From Bacteroidales bacterium UBA1197 (GTDB lineage Bacteria; Bacteroidota; Bacteroidia; Bacteroidales; UBA932), in assembly GCA_002309995.1 (NCBI GenBank), contig DBYB01000012.1:473-32263 (forward strand): a DNA stretch of 31,791 bases, written 5' to 3'. Shown here one piece after another: positions 16,645 to 23,345 of the stretch. A program made the translations under genes and the position numbers. The stretch's first letter is position 1. Every line of letters begins with the position of its first letter. Below the pieces are notes generated by a model that worked only from the letters and a program-made list of their open reading frames with translations, did not search any database and was not told the DNA's origin.

Positions 16645-17964
16645 TTATCTGTGTCTTCCTCTTCTCATGATTTCCTCGTCTTCATTGCGACGGCTGCGTT
16701 CAGCGGCTATCGCTGCGACAAGGGTGTCTGCCGCCTCTTCGGCAGTCGATTTCTCCTTCGGCTCCTCGTACACCTTCCACTCCCTGTCTTCCGGCGGCCA
16801 TTTGGTCATACGCGCTTCCTCGAACTGGCCGGCAGAGATGCCCTTCAGCTCACTGGACTTGAACACGCACCGGGTCTGGTGGTCGATGAAAGTGACGCCG
16901 AAAATCTTTCCTTCCTTGGTCCTGGAGAATACCATCCCAATGTTTTTCTTCCGGAGAATGCGCCGGGTGTGCAGCTCGGATTTACCGTATTTCAGCGCAA
17001 TCCTCACCAGATTCGCCGCGCGCTGCTTCTCTTTGTTGCGCTTTTCTTTCTTTGCGTCCTCGATATGTTGCCTGATTTCTTCAACGGACGGAACCTTCAA
17101 GTCTTTGGCTGGAATGGGAGCAGTGCATCTGTGGCCATTCTTAGGGTTGATGCCCGCAAAGGTCATCATCGCCTGCCGCTTCACCATCTGGTAATCCACG
17201 TCCACGCCGAACTGCCGCATCAGCATCTTGAACTGCTCGCCGGTGGTGAAATGATACTTCATTGCCTGCTCCACCAGCTCCTCAATCTGCTTCATATAGT
17301 CGCCCTTTTCCGGATCAAAGCGCTGATACTCCACCTTCCCGTCTTCCTTCTTTTCCTCTTCGAGTGGGGGAAACTCCGGCGGCGGATTGTTCTTCAGGAA
17401 CTCTTCAAATGCCTCCGGGGATTCAAATCCCAGGGGCATATCAGGCCCGGATACCGGGCCATAGTCCGGAATCGGACCTTCAATACGGATAGGTTCCTTC
17501 TCCTGGACGTCCTTCTCCTTCCCCACAGCGAAGCCATATTTTGGGGCCAGTTCTTTCATCAATTCCTGGCAGTGCCTGTGCTCATACTTGTCGGAGATCT
17601 TCCGGCCGTCCTTATCTACGCGCACGGATACAATATGGTAGTGCTCGCGGTTTATGTCGTTGTGACGGTAGATGATGAAGGGCTGGTCTCCATAGCCCAG
17701 ACCCTCCATCAACTCTTTCGTAAAAGCGACCACCTGGTCCTCCGTCATTCCGTCCGTCCTGGACGGATTGACCGACATATGGAAGGACATCTTTTCGCAC
17801 CGTCGGCTGCCGCGCTCATAGCGCTCGAACGTTTCCAGCGGTTTATCCGGATTGTCGAGTCCCTGGAAATAGACCACGGCAGCCTTGCCCTCCTCCACCT
17901 TCCTCTCATTGTACTGGAGAGTGGTCGAGCAGTGCGGCGTGGGTGCGTTGATTTTCACTACCAT
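16645..17964 (-). CDS. Relaxase, MOBP type (MobB-like)
   Basis: The 439-residue relaxase would nick oriT and lead the strand in transfer. The catalytic domain is N-terminal: a candidate nucleophile Y18 in TTLQYNERKV, the FHMSVNPS strand, and the metal motif H101-N-D103-x4-H108-Y-H110. The C-terminal half is charged and probably binds partners. Transcribed between ssb and the coupling protein. Confidence 0.88.
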   Translation of the reverse strand: MVVKINAPTPHCSTTLQYNERKVEEGKAAVVYFQGLDNPDKPLETFERYERGSRRCEKMSFHMSVNPSRTDGMTEDQVVAFTKELMEGLGYGDQPFIIYRHNDINREHYHIVSVRVDKDGRKISDKYEHRHCQELMKELAPKYGFAVGKEKDVQEKEPIRIEGPIPDYGPVSGPDMPLGFESPEAFEEFLKNNPPPEFPPLEEEKKEDGKVEYQRFDPEKGDYMKQIEELVEQAMKYHFTTGEQFKMLMRQFGVDVDYQMVKRQAMMTFAGINPKNGHRCTAPIPAKDLKVPSVEEIRQHIEDAKKEKRNKEKQRAANLVRIALKYGKSELHTRRILRKKNIGMVFSRTKEGKIFGVTFIDHQTRCVFKSSELKGISAGQFEEARMTKWPPEDREWKVYEEPKEKSTAEEAADTLVAAIAAERSRRNEDEEIMRRGRHR

Positions 17965-18004
17965 ATCATATAAGGTCCAGGTTCACCGAGTAAATCTTGA
18001 CCAG

Positions 18005-18310
18005 TCAGCTCTCCTTCGGAAGCGGCGCCAGGTCCAGGTTGTTCACCCAGACATCCAGGTTCACATAGGTCTTGTCGTCTTTCTCCACGACATTCACCTT
18101 CAGGTTGCCGATGATGGAGACGAACCGGCCCTTCTTCAGGTACTCGGCGATGCCGGTCTTCTTCATCCTGCAGGTGTAGTACGTGGGCTTTTCGTCCTTG
18201 TCGCGGCCGTCCTTGACCGCCACGTCGAAGCGGAGCATCTCGGCTCCTTCCTTGCCCTGGATCACCTCGCAATCCTTGGCGAGGTTCCCCGAAATCAAAA
18301 TGGTTTGCAT
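18005..18310 (-). CDS. ssb: Single-stranded DNA-binding protein (SSB, short form)
   Basis: The 101 residues make one OB-fold (MQTILISGNLAKDCEV... FDVAVKDGR... YYTCRM... YLKKGRFVSIIGNLKVNV... VNLDVWVNNLDL). It lacks the acidic C-terminal tail of host SSB, so it likely does not recruit host repair partners in the same way. It sits inside the mob operon and probably coats the transferred strand. Confidence 0.85.
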   Translation of the reverse strand: MQTILISGNLAKDCEVIQGKEGAEMLRFDVAVKDGRDKDEKPTYYTCRMKKTGIAEYLKKGRFVSIIGNLKVNVVEKDDKTYVNLDVWVNNLDLAPLPKES

Positions 18311-18364
18311 AATGCGATTGGGTTAAAATGTTGAACTTTTGTATACAGAAGGCCGATGCCCGTC

Positions 18365-18811
18365 TCACGGGCCATCGGCATCATCATTTTCCTTCTCATC
18401 TCCTTCCTCCTCTTCCTCCGAATCCAGCACTGCCGCCCGAATCTCGATGAAGGTCTTCACCATCCCGTCCATCATCCGCTTCATCTCCGACATATCATGC
18501 TCAATGTCGCGGGCATTGACAATGGCGTTGCCACGGCGGTCCTTCACGTTGGCCAGCCGGTTTAGCGTCTTCACACGCTGGTTATAGTTCACGCCTATAC
18601 GCTTGAGGTCCAGGCGGAGCAGCTCGATCTGCTTCGCCACATTGGCCTCATTCAAGCTCAGATTCCTGCGCCTCACGCGCGCTGAAAGGAGCGAATCACG
18701 GATATATCTTGACCGATTGTTATACCCCGAAAGATGCATCTGGGTATTCAGTTTCTCGAACTCTTTCTCCGAGAAACGTACATTGATGTAGTGTTTCCTA
18801 ATCTCTCTCAC
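18365..18811 (-). CDS. Relaxosome accessory protein (MobA-like, ribbon-helix-helix type)
   Basis: A 148-residue protein that begins HYINVRFSEKEFEKLNTQMHLSG, a strand plus helix typical of the RHH proteins that bind oriT and assist the relaxase, and ends in a strongly acidic tail (SEEEEEGDEKENDDADGP). The frame is open to 18976, but that stretch is the inverted-repeat-rich oriT candidate. The GTG at 18811 has GAGGAG 9 bp before it and gives the expected N-terminus, so I chose it. First gene of the mob operon. Confidence 0.7.
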   Translation of the reverse strand: MREIRKHYINVRFSEKEFEKLNTQMHLSGYNNRSRYIRDSLLSARVRRRNLSLNEANVAKQIELLRLDLKRIGVNYNQRVKTLNRLANVKDRRGNAIVNARDIEHDMSEMKRMMDGMVKTFIEIRAAVLDSEEEEEGDEKENDDADGP

Positions 18812-18852
18812 AATATCAATCTCCTCTATAAACACTGTTGCTGTCTCAACTC

Positions 18853-18979
18853 GGGCCGCAGGCCCGCAGCAGGCGACTCCGGAGCCTGCAATGCCCGCCG
18901 TCAGGCGTACGAGATGTCCCGCAGGGGCAGCGTTCGTGACACGAACGCACATCTCGCAATTTGGACTAAGGCCCAAATT
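18853..18979. other. Candidate oriT: five inverted repeats in 127 bp
   Basis: Between the mob promoter and the mobA-like start are: GGGCC/GGCCC (18853-18865); GCAGGC/GCCTGC (18869-18889, with CTCCGGAG inside); CGAGATGT/ACATCTCG (18910-18956) that encloses CGTTCGTG-A-CACGAACG (18931-18947); and AATTTGG/CCAAATT (18958-18979). Origins of transfer in Bacteroides elements lie just upstream of mobA/mobB and are rich in such repeats. The nick site cannot be read. Confidence 0.6.
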
Positions 18980-19004
18980 CCGCGCACCTCAGAAAGTCGC
19001 GCTG

Positions 19005-19036
19005 CAAACATAGGGTTTTTGCAGCAAATTGACAAA
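19005..19036 (-). promoter_or_regulatory. Promoter of the mob operon
   Basis: Minus strand: TTTG (19033-19036), exactly 20 bp, TATGTTTG (19005-19012). The start near 18999 puts the oriT candidate in the leader. Its -33 box lies 5 bp from that of the divergent promoter at 19042. Confidence 0.75.
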
Positions 19037-19041
19037 TCCAA

Positions 19042-19073
19042 TTTGACAAAGTAAGGCAAAACTTATACATTTG
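19042..19073 (+). promoter_or_regulatory. Promoter of the ribbon-helix-helix gene
   Basis: TTTG (19042-19045), 20 bp, TACATTTG (19066-19073). Transcription from about 19080 would carry the whole octamer array in the leader. CAAAT-CCA-ATTTG (19033-19045) contains both divergent -33 boxes in one inverted repeat. Confidence 0.75.
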
Positions 19074-19088
19074 TGGCGGGGTTTTCTC

Positions 19089-19240
19089 TATAGATCACGA
19101 GAACACCAGATTACGAGGACTATAGATTACCAGAACTCGTGATTACGAGAACACGAGAACTAGTAATCTCCAAAACACGAGAATCCGAGAATCGGAGATT
19201 ACGAGAATACGAGAACTATAAAACTAGAGAATACGAGTAT
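19089..19240 (+). repeat. Array of 19 contiguous octamers in strict 8-bp register
   Basis: Reading 8 bp at a time from 19089 gives units such as ACGAGAAC, ACCAGATT, ACGAGGAC, TATAGATT, ACGAGAAT, with no insertion or deletion, up to ACGAGTAT whose last two bases begin the ATG at 19239. Position 8 is C/T in 19 of 19 units, position 7 A/T in 19 of 19, position 6 A in 17, position 5 G in 16, position 4 A in 17. Consensus about ACGAGAAY. Probably a tandem binding site for the protein encoded next. Confidence 0.85.
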
Positions 19241-19553
19241 GAGTCAGTTGGATGATTTCAGGGAGCAGCTCAGAAACTCCCGCCCCGAAGAAGAAGAGAA
19301 AGAACAGCCGAAACCGGAGGTCCGGACATCCCGCGCCCCGAAGAAGGTGAGAAGAAAAAAGGAGTCGAAGGCCGGTCACTCATCGGTCTGGCTGTCCAGG
19401 GATGCCCAGCGGAAGGCCAAACTGCTCACCCTATGGATGGATGCCGAAGGGATGGAACGCCCCGGTTCCATCGGCGAGTTGCTTGAGGAAGCCCTGGATG
19501 TGCTGATCGAGACTAAATACCCCAAGGCGAAGAAATATGTCGAGATGAAGTAG
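19239..19553 (+). CDS. Small basic ribbon-helix-helix-like DNA-binding protein (ParG/omega-like or DUF3408-like)
   Basis: The 104 residues split into a charged, disordered, Lys/Arg-rich N-terminus (1-45) and a C-terminal part that reads as a ribbon-helix-helix: strand HSSVWLS (47-53), helix RDAQRKAKLLTLWMDA, turn at GMERPGS, helix IGELLEEALDVLIE. Proteins of this form control partition or transfer genes in plasmids and Bacteroides elements. No ParA partner is in the window. Array of octamers directly before and array of ATGTCG boxes directly after strengthen a DNA-binding role. Confidence 0.65.
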   Translation: MSQLDDFREQLRNSRPEEEEKEQPKPEVRTSRAPKKVRRKKESKAGHSSVWLSRDAQRKAKLLTLWMDAEGMERPGSIGELLEEALDVLIETKYPKAKKYVEMK

Positions 19554-19557
19554 TTTT

Positions 19558-19629
19558 TTGTCGAAGAATGTCGATTTTGGGCTGAAAGATGTCGATTCTA
19601 TGTCGAAATATGTCGGGAAATGTCGATTG
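19558..19629 (+). repeat. Helically phased ATGTCG boxes
   Basis: TTGTCG at 19558 and ATGTCG at 19568, 19589, 19600, 19610 and 19620: spacings 10, 21, 11, 10, 10, so all boxes fall on one face of the helix. Most are followed by A. They begin 5 bp after the stop of the ribbon-helix-helix gene and differ from the octamers. Confidence 0.75.
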
Positions 19630-19631
19630 AT

Positions 19632-19851
19632 AGCCTTCCGGCCCGGCTCGTCCGGGTCGGAGGGCGGTGAGAGGCGCGGCTGCGGAACAGTCTCTGGGAG
19701 TTGGGCTGAACGGCCGAAGGTCGGGCGGGCCAACTCCCAGAGTCTGTGGAGCCAGTGAGACTTCGACGACGGTTCTCCGGCGTCGAGGTCTAAAGCGCCG
19801 TGGAGCGGAAGTGGTGTTGACGGCCCCGCCGGCAACACGACTGGAGCGACC
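19632..19851 (+). repeat. Structured intergenic repeat, copy A (long form)
   Basis: 220 bp with four hairpins: P1 TCCGGCCCGG/CCGGGTCGGA (19637-19661); long P2 with CTGGGAGTTGG/CCAACTCCCAG; P3 AGACTTCGACG/CGTCGAGGTCT; P4 GTGTTGACGG/CCGGCAACAC; ending ACTGGAGCGAC. GGCGC before P2 can pair with GCGCC after P3, closing a multibranch. Same orientation as copies B-D. Confidence 0.85.
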
Positions 19852-19866
19852 CCCGAAAGTGAATAC

Positions 19867-19893
19867 AAAAAAACGCCGCCAGAAAAGGCGACG
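19867..19893 (-). terminator. Rho-independent terminator of the 74-residue gene
   Basis: On the minus strand CGTCGCC, loop TTTTCT, GGCGGCG and seven T directly after the stop codon at 19899. Confidence 0.8.
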
Positions 19894-19898
19894 CTTAA

Positions 19899-20123
19899 CT
19901 AGTTGTCCTCATCATCGGCTGGCATTTTATAAGAGAGGTATGCCTTAGCGTAGCGAAGTATCATCTCCTCATCCTCGGTATCGAACCCATATTCTATAGC
20001 CTTAAGGATGTTCTTTCTTTTTGCTTTGCTCTTTACAAAATCGTCTATGATCTCTACCAGGAGCTTTATCTGTTCGTCGGGATTGGCCAGTATTTCCTCA
20101 AGGGTCAGTTTCTCTTGTGCCAT
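19899..20123 (-). CDS. Small acidic protein of unknown function (74 residues)
   Basis: I do not recognise a family. It is helical and charged (MAQEKLTLEEILANPDEQIKLLVEIIDDFVKSKAKRKNILKAIEYGF...), with an acidic C-terminus, no signal and no membrane segment. It is the only gene in the cargo zone on the minus strand, lying between structured repeats A and B. It has a TAAATTTG box upstream and a good terminator, so it is an independent unit. Coding is supported by these flanking signals rather than by homology. Confidence 0.6.
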   Translation of the reverse strand: MAQEKLTLEEILANPDEQIKLLVEIIDDFVKSKAKRKNILKAIEYGFDTEDEEMILRYAKAYLSYKMPADDEDN

Positions 20124-20154
20124 ATAACGTTCTACATTCGTGTTGTTTATCGCA

Positions 20155-20162
20155 CAAATTTA
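20155..20162 (-). promoter_or_regulatory. -7 element of the 74-residue gene
   Basis: Minus strand TAAATTTG, 31 bp before the ATG. No clear TTTG at the usual distance. Confidence 0.45.
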
Positions 20163-20207
20163 GTAATTATCTTCGATTATTCTGATTAGCTGACACAGTA
20201 TCTGGAT

Positions 20208-20399
20208 AGCCGGGCAGGCGAACTTGTTCGACTGCCGGGCGGTGTGAGGCGCGGCCCGAAGGGACAGTCTGGTGACGGCTCGCCGGCGCCTGTCTGTCCC
20301 CGGGTGAGACTTCTGCGACGGCTCGCCGGCGTAGAGGTCTCAAGCGCCGTTGAGCGGAAGTGGTGTTGTCGGCCCCGCCGGCAACACGACTGGAGCGAC
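20208..20399 (+). repeat. Structured intergenic repeat, copy B (short form)
   Basis: 192 bp. P1 CCGGGCAG..CGAAC-TT-GTTCG..CTGCCGGG; short P2 with GGGACAG/CTGTCCC; P3 GAGACTTCTGCG/CGTAGAGGTCTC; P4 GTGTTGTCGG/CCGGCAACAC; same conserved GGCGGTGTGAGGCGCGGC and ACTGGAGCGAC as the other copies. It ends 42 bp before the nitroreductase start codon. Confidence 0.85.
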
Positions 20400-20404
20400 T
20401 TTCA

Positions 20405-20436
20405 TTTTACCATCTCGCGTAAAATCAGTAAATTTG
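20405..20436 (+). promoter_or_regulatory. Promoter of the nitroreductase-DUF5131 pair
   Basis: TTTT (20405-20408), 20 bp, TAAATTTG (20429-20436). The ATG is at 20441, only 4 nt beyond the box, so the mRNA should be leaderless or nearly so. The spacer (ATCTCGCG..AAA) resembles that of the promoter at 22133. Confidence 0.6.
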
Positions 20437-20440
20437 CTCC

Positions 20441-21115
20441 ATGACAATTCAAGAAGCAATCAAAGCCAGGCATTCGGTAAGAAAGTATGCCGATAAGCCT
20501 ATCGAGACGGCAAAAGTAGCAACCCTTCGATCTGAGATTGAGAGGTTGAATGCGGAAAGCGGTCTGAACATACAGCTGGTTCTGGATGAGCCAAAGTGTT
20601 TCTCTACTGGAATGTGGAAATATGGGCAATTCTCTGGCGTCAAGAATTACTTCGTGATGGCTGGCCCCAAGGGGAAAGAAGCCGAAGAAAAGATAGGATA
20701 CTTCGGAGAAAAACTGGTTCTCCTCGCACAGACACTGGGCCTGAATACCTGCTGGGTGGGACTGACTTACAAAAAGATTCCCGGCACCTATACCCTTCGG
20801 GATGGCGATATCGTACATTGTGTGATTTCATTGGGCTATGGCACTATCCCCGGTGTTCAGCATCCGCTGAAACCGGTAGAGCAGTTCTATGAATCCGATG
20901 GTCTTCCTCCCAAGTGGTTCCAATCAGGAATGGAAGCAGCCATGCTTGCACCGACCGCCGTCAACCAGCAGAAGTTCAAGTTCATTCTGCATGATAGCAA
21001 TAAGGTAGAAACCAAGACGCTATTCTCTATGGCCGGATATACCAATATCGACCTGGGTATCGTCAAATATCATTTCGAGGTCGGTGCCGGAAAGGAGAAC
21101 TTTAAGTGGCTCTAA
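20441..21115 (+). CDS. Nitroreductase-family protein (TM1586-like)
   Basis: A 224-residue FMN-dependent oxidoreductase fold: IQEAIKARHSVRKYADKPI at the N-terminus (the FMN-binding R-H-S-V-R motif), GLNTCWVGLTYKK in the middle, and ACTIVE-site-like region MEAAMLAPTAVNQQKFKF repeating the nitroreductase 'APSA.N.Q' pattern. This matches the putative TM-nitroreductase group, which carries both halves in a single chain. Substrate unknown. It is the first gene of a cargo pair between structured repeats B and C, 7 bp upstream of the DUF5131-like gene. Confidence 0.8.
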   Translation: MTIQEAIKARHSVRKYADKPIETAKVATLRSEIERLNAESGLNIQLVLDEPKCFSTGMWKYGQFSGVKNYFVMAGPKGKEAEEKIGYFGEKLVLLAQTLGLNTCWVGLTYKKIPGTYTLRDGDIVHCVISLGYGTIPGVQHPLKPVEQFYESDGLPPKWFQSGMEAAMLAPTAVNQQKFKFILHDSNKVETKTLFSMAGYTNIDLGIVKYHFEVGAGKENFKWL

Positions 21116-21122
21116 CTAAGCA

Positions 21123-21926
21123 ATGGCCGAGAACTGGGAAGTATACGCCGACTGGAATCCGTGGCACGGTTGCACCAAGATCAGTCCCGGTTGCAAGTAC
21201 TGCTATGTCTATAGGCAGGATGAGATGTACGGCAGCGAGATTTCCAGCAGCGAATGCAGAAAGACCGGCAACTTCTATCTCCCCGTCAAGAAAAAGCGCG
21301 ACAAATCCTGGAAGATTGAAAGCGGAAAGATTGTATTCACTTGTTTTACATCGGATTTCCTGTTGAAGGACGCAGATCCGTGGCGGCCGGAATGCTGGGA
21401 AATGATGAAACGCAGGGATGACCTCTGGTTCTACTTCTTCACAAAGCGTATCGACCGATTTATGGAATGCGTGCCTGAGGACTGGGGCGATGGCTATGAC
21501 AATGTTATCGTGGGCTGCACTGTGGAAAACCAGGCGATGGCTGATTATCGGCTACCCATATTCCGTTCCCTCCCCATCAAACACAAGAGCATTATCGCAT
21601 CTCCGTTGATTACAGCCATGGACTTGACTCCCTATCTGGATGAATCTATAGAGGAAGTGTCAGTGGGCGGTGAATCTGGAGTAGACGCACGCCCTTGCAA
21701 TTACGACTGGGTTCTCGCACTCCGTGAGCAGTGTATTGCCAAAGGCATTCCCTTCCGTTTTCACCAGACGGGTGCTCATTTTATCAAGGACGGAAAGATG
21801 TACAATGTGAGACGCTGTTATCAGCTAAGCCAGGCTCACAAGGCGAATATCGACTACAAGATTGGCAAGTACCTTGTGCCGGAGACGGTGAGATACGAGT
21901 GGAAGGATAGCGACTATCACGATTAA
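21123..21926 (+). CDS. DUF5131 / phage Gp37-Gp68-like protein with a radical-SAM-like cysteine cluster
   Basis: A 267-residue protein beginning WEVYADWNPWHGCTKISPGCKYCYVYRQ: cysteines C17, C24 and C27 are spaced as in the DUF5131 (phage Gp37/Gp68) family, which is remotely related to radical SAM proteins. Further family segments are FTCFTSDFLLKDAD, FYFFTKR, NVIVGCTVENQ and SVGGESG. The function is not established in the family. Coupled closely to the nitroreductase gene; the pair might carry out one redox modification, but that is inference. Confidence 0.8.
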   Translation: MAENWEVYADWNPWHGCTKISPGCKYCYVYRQDEMYGSEISSSECRKTGNFYLPVKKKRDKSWKIESGKIVFTCFTSDFLLKDADPWRPECWEMMKRRDDLWFYFFTKRIDRFMECVPEDWGDGYDNVIVGCTVENQAMADYRLPIFRSLPIKHKSIIASPLITAMDLTPYLDESIEEVSVGGESGVDARPCNYDWVLALREQCIAKGIPFRFHQTGAHFIKDGKMYNVRRCYQLSQAHKANIDYKIGKYLVPETVRYEWKDSDYHD

Positions 21927-21935
21927 GATTATGAG

Positions 21936-22127
21936 AGCCGGACTGGCGGCTCTGCCGACAGTCGGGCGGTGTGAGGCGCGGCCCGAAGGGACAGTCTGGT
22001 GACGGCTTGCCGGTGCCAGTCTGTCCCCGGGTGAGACTTCTGCGACGGCTCCGCCGGCGTAGAGGTCTCAAGCGCCGTGGAGCGGAAGTGGTGTTGTCGG
22101 CCCCGCTGGCAACACGACTGGAGCGAC
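21936..22127 (+). repeat. Structured intergenic repeat, copy C (short form)
   Basis: 192 bp. P1 reads CCGGACTG..GGC-TCT-GCC..CAGTCGGG, different bases from copy B at the same paired positions; P2, P3 and P4 as in copy B. It begins 10 bp after the DUF5131 stop and ends 43 bp before the next start. Confidence 0.85.
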
Positions 22128-22132
22128 CTTGA

Positions 22133-22164
22133 TTTCATTATCTCGCGCAAATTGAGTACATTTG
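22133..22164 (+). promoter_or_regulatory. Promoter of the AlaX-like cassette
   Basis: TTTC (22133-22136), 20 bp, TACATTTG (22157-22164). The first ATG is at 22170. The core ATCTCGCG-AAA-T-AGTA-ATTTGC is shared with the promoter after copy B. Confidence 0.6.
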
Positions 22165-22169
22165 CCTAG

Positions 22170-22649
22170 ATGAAGAGCCCCATTATGGAAGAACCGATTC
22201 TCAACAGCCATAATAAGGAAGAGTACCCTCCGATGCATACAGCGGAGCATATCCTGAACGGGACAATGGTCAAGATGTTCGGGTGTCCGCGCTCGCGAAA
22301 TGCGCACATTGAAAGGAAGAAGTCCAAGTGTGACTATCTGCTGGATGCCTGCCCAACGGATGAGCAGGTGGCGCAGCTGGAGGCAGCGGTGAACGAGGTC
22401 ATCGGCCGGCATCTGGATGTCACGATTGAGTTCATGACGCGTAAGGAGGCAGCGTCAATTGTGGATTTGAGCAAGCTGCCGGAAGATGCATCGGAGACGC
22501 TCAGGATTGTGCGTGTGGGTGATTATGATGCCTGCGCATGCATCGGTGCGCATGTGAACAATACTTCGGAGATTGGCACATTCAAGATTCTGAGCCACGA
22601 CTTTGAGGACGGCCGCTGGCGGGTAAGATGGAAGGTTATTGAGAAATGA
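22170..22649 (+). CDS. AlaX/ThrRS-SAD-like trans-editing protein
   Basis: A 159-residue protein with the zinc-binding editing-site motifs of alanyl/threonyl-tRNA synthetase second additional domains: H23-TAE-H27 (HxxxH) and C124-IGA-H128 (CxxxH, normally CGGTHV), followed by NNTSEIGTFKI. Freestanding proteins of this family hydrolyse mischarged tRNA-Ala. It lacks the beta-barrel N-terminal domain of AlaX-M. Starts at codons 1 or 6 are both possible; the promoter position favours the first. It overlaps the next gene by 4 bp. Confidence 0.8.
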   Translation: MKSPIMEEPILNSHNKEEYPPMHTAEHILNGTMVKMFGCPRSRNAHIERKKSKCDYLLDACPTDEQVAQLEAAVNEVIGRHLDVTIEFMTRKEAASIVDLSKLPEDASETLRIVRVGDYDACACIGAHVNNTSEIGTFKILSHDFEDGRWRVRWKVIEK

Positions 22650-23053
22650 GATTCCAGCACACACATAGACCGGGATTCCTGTTTGGCTTGATTGATTTTT
22701 GTACAGCCGGGTTGTTTTTCCTGTTCTATATGCCGCTGAACGGGCTACAGGATGAGCTGGATGAGATTTTGGGACACAGGACACAGCGGTACTGGGTGGC
22801 CTATCTTCTGGGGATTCCTACGCTGTTCATCTATCCCCTGGTGTGGATGGCGAACATCGCTGAAGAGTTGAAAGAAATCGCAATCAAAATGGGCATCGAA
22901 GGACCTCACACGTCCTGGTGGCATATGTTCGGATGGAATACGTTTGGCATCCTGTTGATGGGACCAGCAGTTGCGACAGGCCGGTTCTTTTCCACGCTGA
23001 ACAAGATTGAAGACAGTCTTAATCACAATAACACTAAAACGCAAGAATTATGA
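22646..23053 (+). CDS. Small integral membrane protein (DUF4234-like)
   Basis: The 135 residues hold three likely membrane segments (about 10-32, 52-72, 96-113), broken by polar loops, with a short polar tail. The order of segments and the YPLVWMANIAEELKEIA stretch suggest the DUF4234 group, whose function is unknown. ATGA overlaps join it to the genes before and after, so the three are one translation-coupled unit. Confidence 0.55.
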   Translation: MRFQHTHRPGFLFGLIDFCTAGLFFLFYMPLNGLQDELDEILGHRTQRYWVAYLLGIPTLFIYPLVWMANIAEELKEIAIKMGIEGPHTSWWHMFGWNTFGILLMGPAVATGRFFSTLNKIEDSLNHNNTKTQEL

Positions 23054-23223
23054 AAGAGCAAGTACTCAAAGCCATGAAAGAAGCTGGCAAACCCGTTTCT
23101 GCCGGTGACATCACCAAGATTCTAAATGCAGACCGCAAGGAAGTGGATAAGGCGTTTGCTGAACTTAAGAAAGAAGGCGCTATTGTCTCCCCCGTCCGCT
23201 GCAAGTGGGCACCTGCTGAATAG
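23050..23223 (+). CDS. 57-residue winged-helix protein
   Basis: A short gene starting at the ATG that overlaps the stop of the previous gene (ATGA). The product begins MKEQVLKAMKEAGKPVSAGD and continues ITKILNADRKEVDKAFAELK, then KEGAIVSPVRCKWAPAE, which reads as one winged HTH: helices at about 2-10, 18-26 and 30-43 and a wing at about 45-55. Such minimal MarR-like proteins are frequent in Bacteroidales. It may regulate its own cassette. Confidence 0.7.
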   Translation: MKEQVLKAMKEAGKPVSAGDITKILNADRKEVDKAFAELKKEGAIVSPVRCKWAPAE

Positions 23224-23303
23224 GCCAAACGACACAGCGGGGCTTTCTTTTGCTAATATGGCCAGTTTGGCATCGTCCCGTTTGTGATACCGCTCGTGGT
23301 ATG

Positions 23304-23336
23304 ACCGGAGTCCTTTTTCACGCGGGGCTCCGGTTT
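23304..23336 (+). terminator. Stem-loop before repeat copy D
   Basis: ACCGGAG (23304-23310) pairs with CTCCGGT (23328-23334), 17-nt loop, followed by TT. Probable terminator of the AlaX cassette transcript. Confidence 0.4.
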
Positions 23337-23345
23337 CGTATAGAT

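Noticed and set aside
18812..18976. N-terminal extension of the mobA-like gene
   Set aside because: Starts at TTG, lies in the inverted-repeat region, and the GTG at 18811 with GAGGAG fits better.
19089..19240. CRISPR array
   Set aside because: Units are 8 bp with no spacers and no cas genes are nearby.
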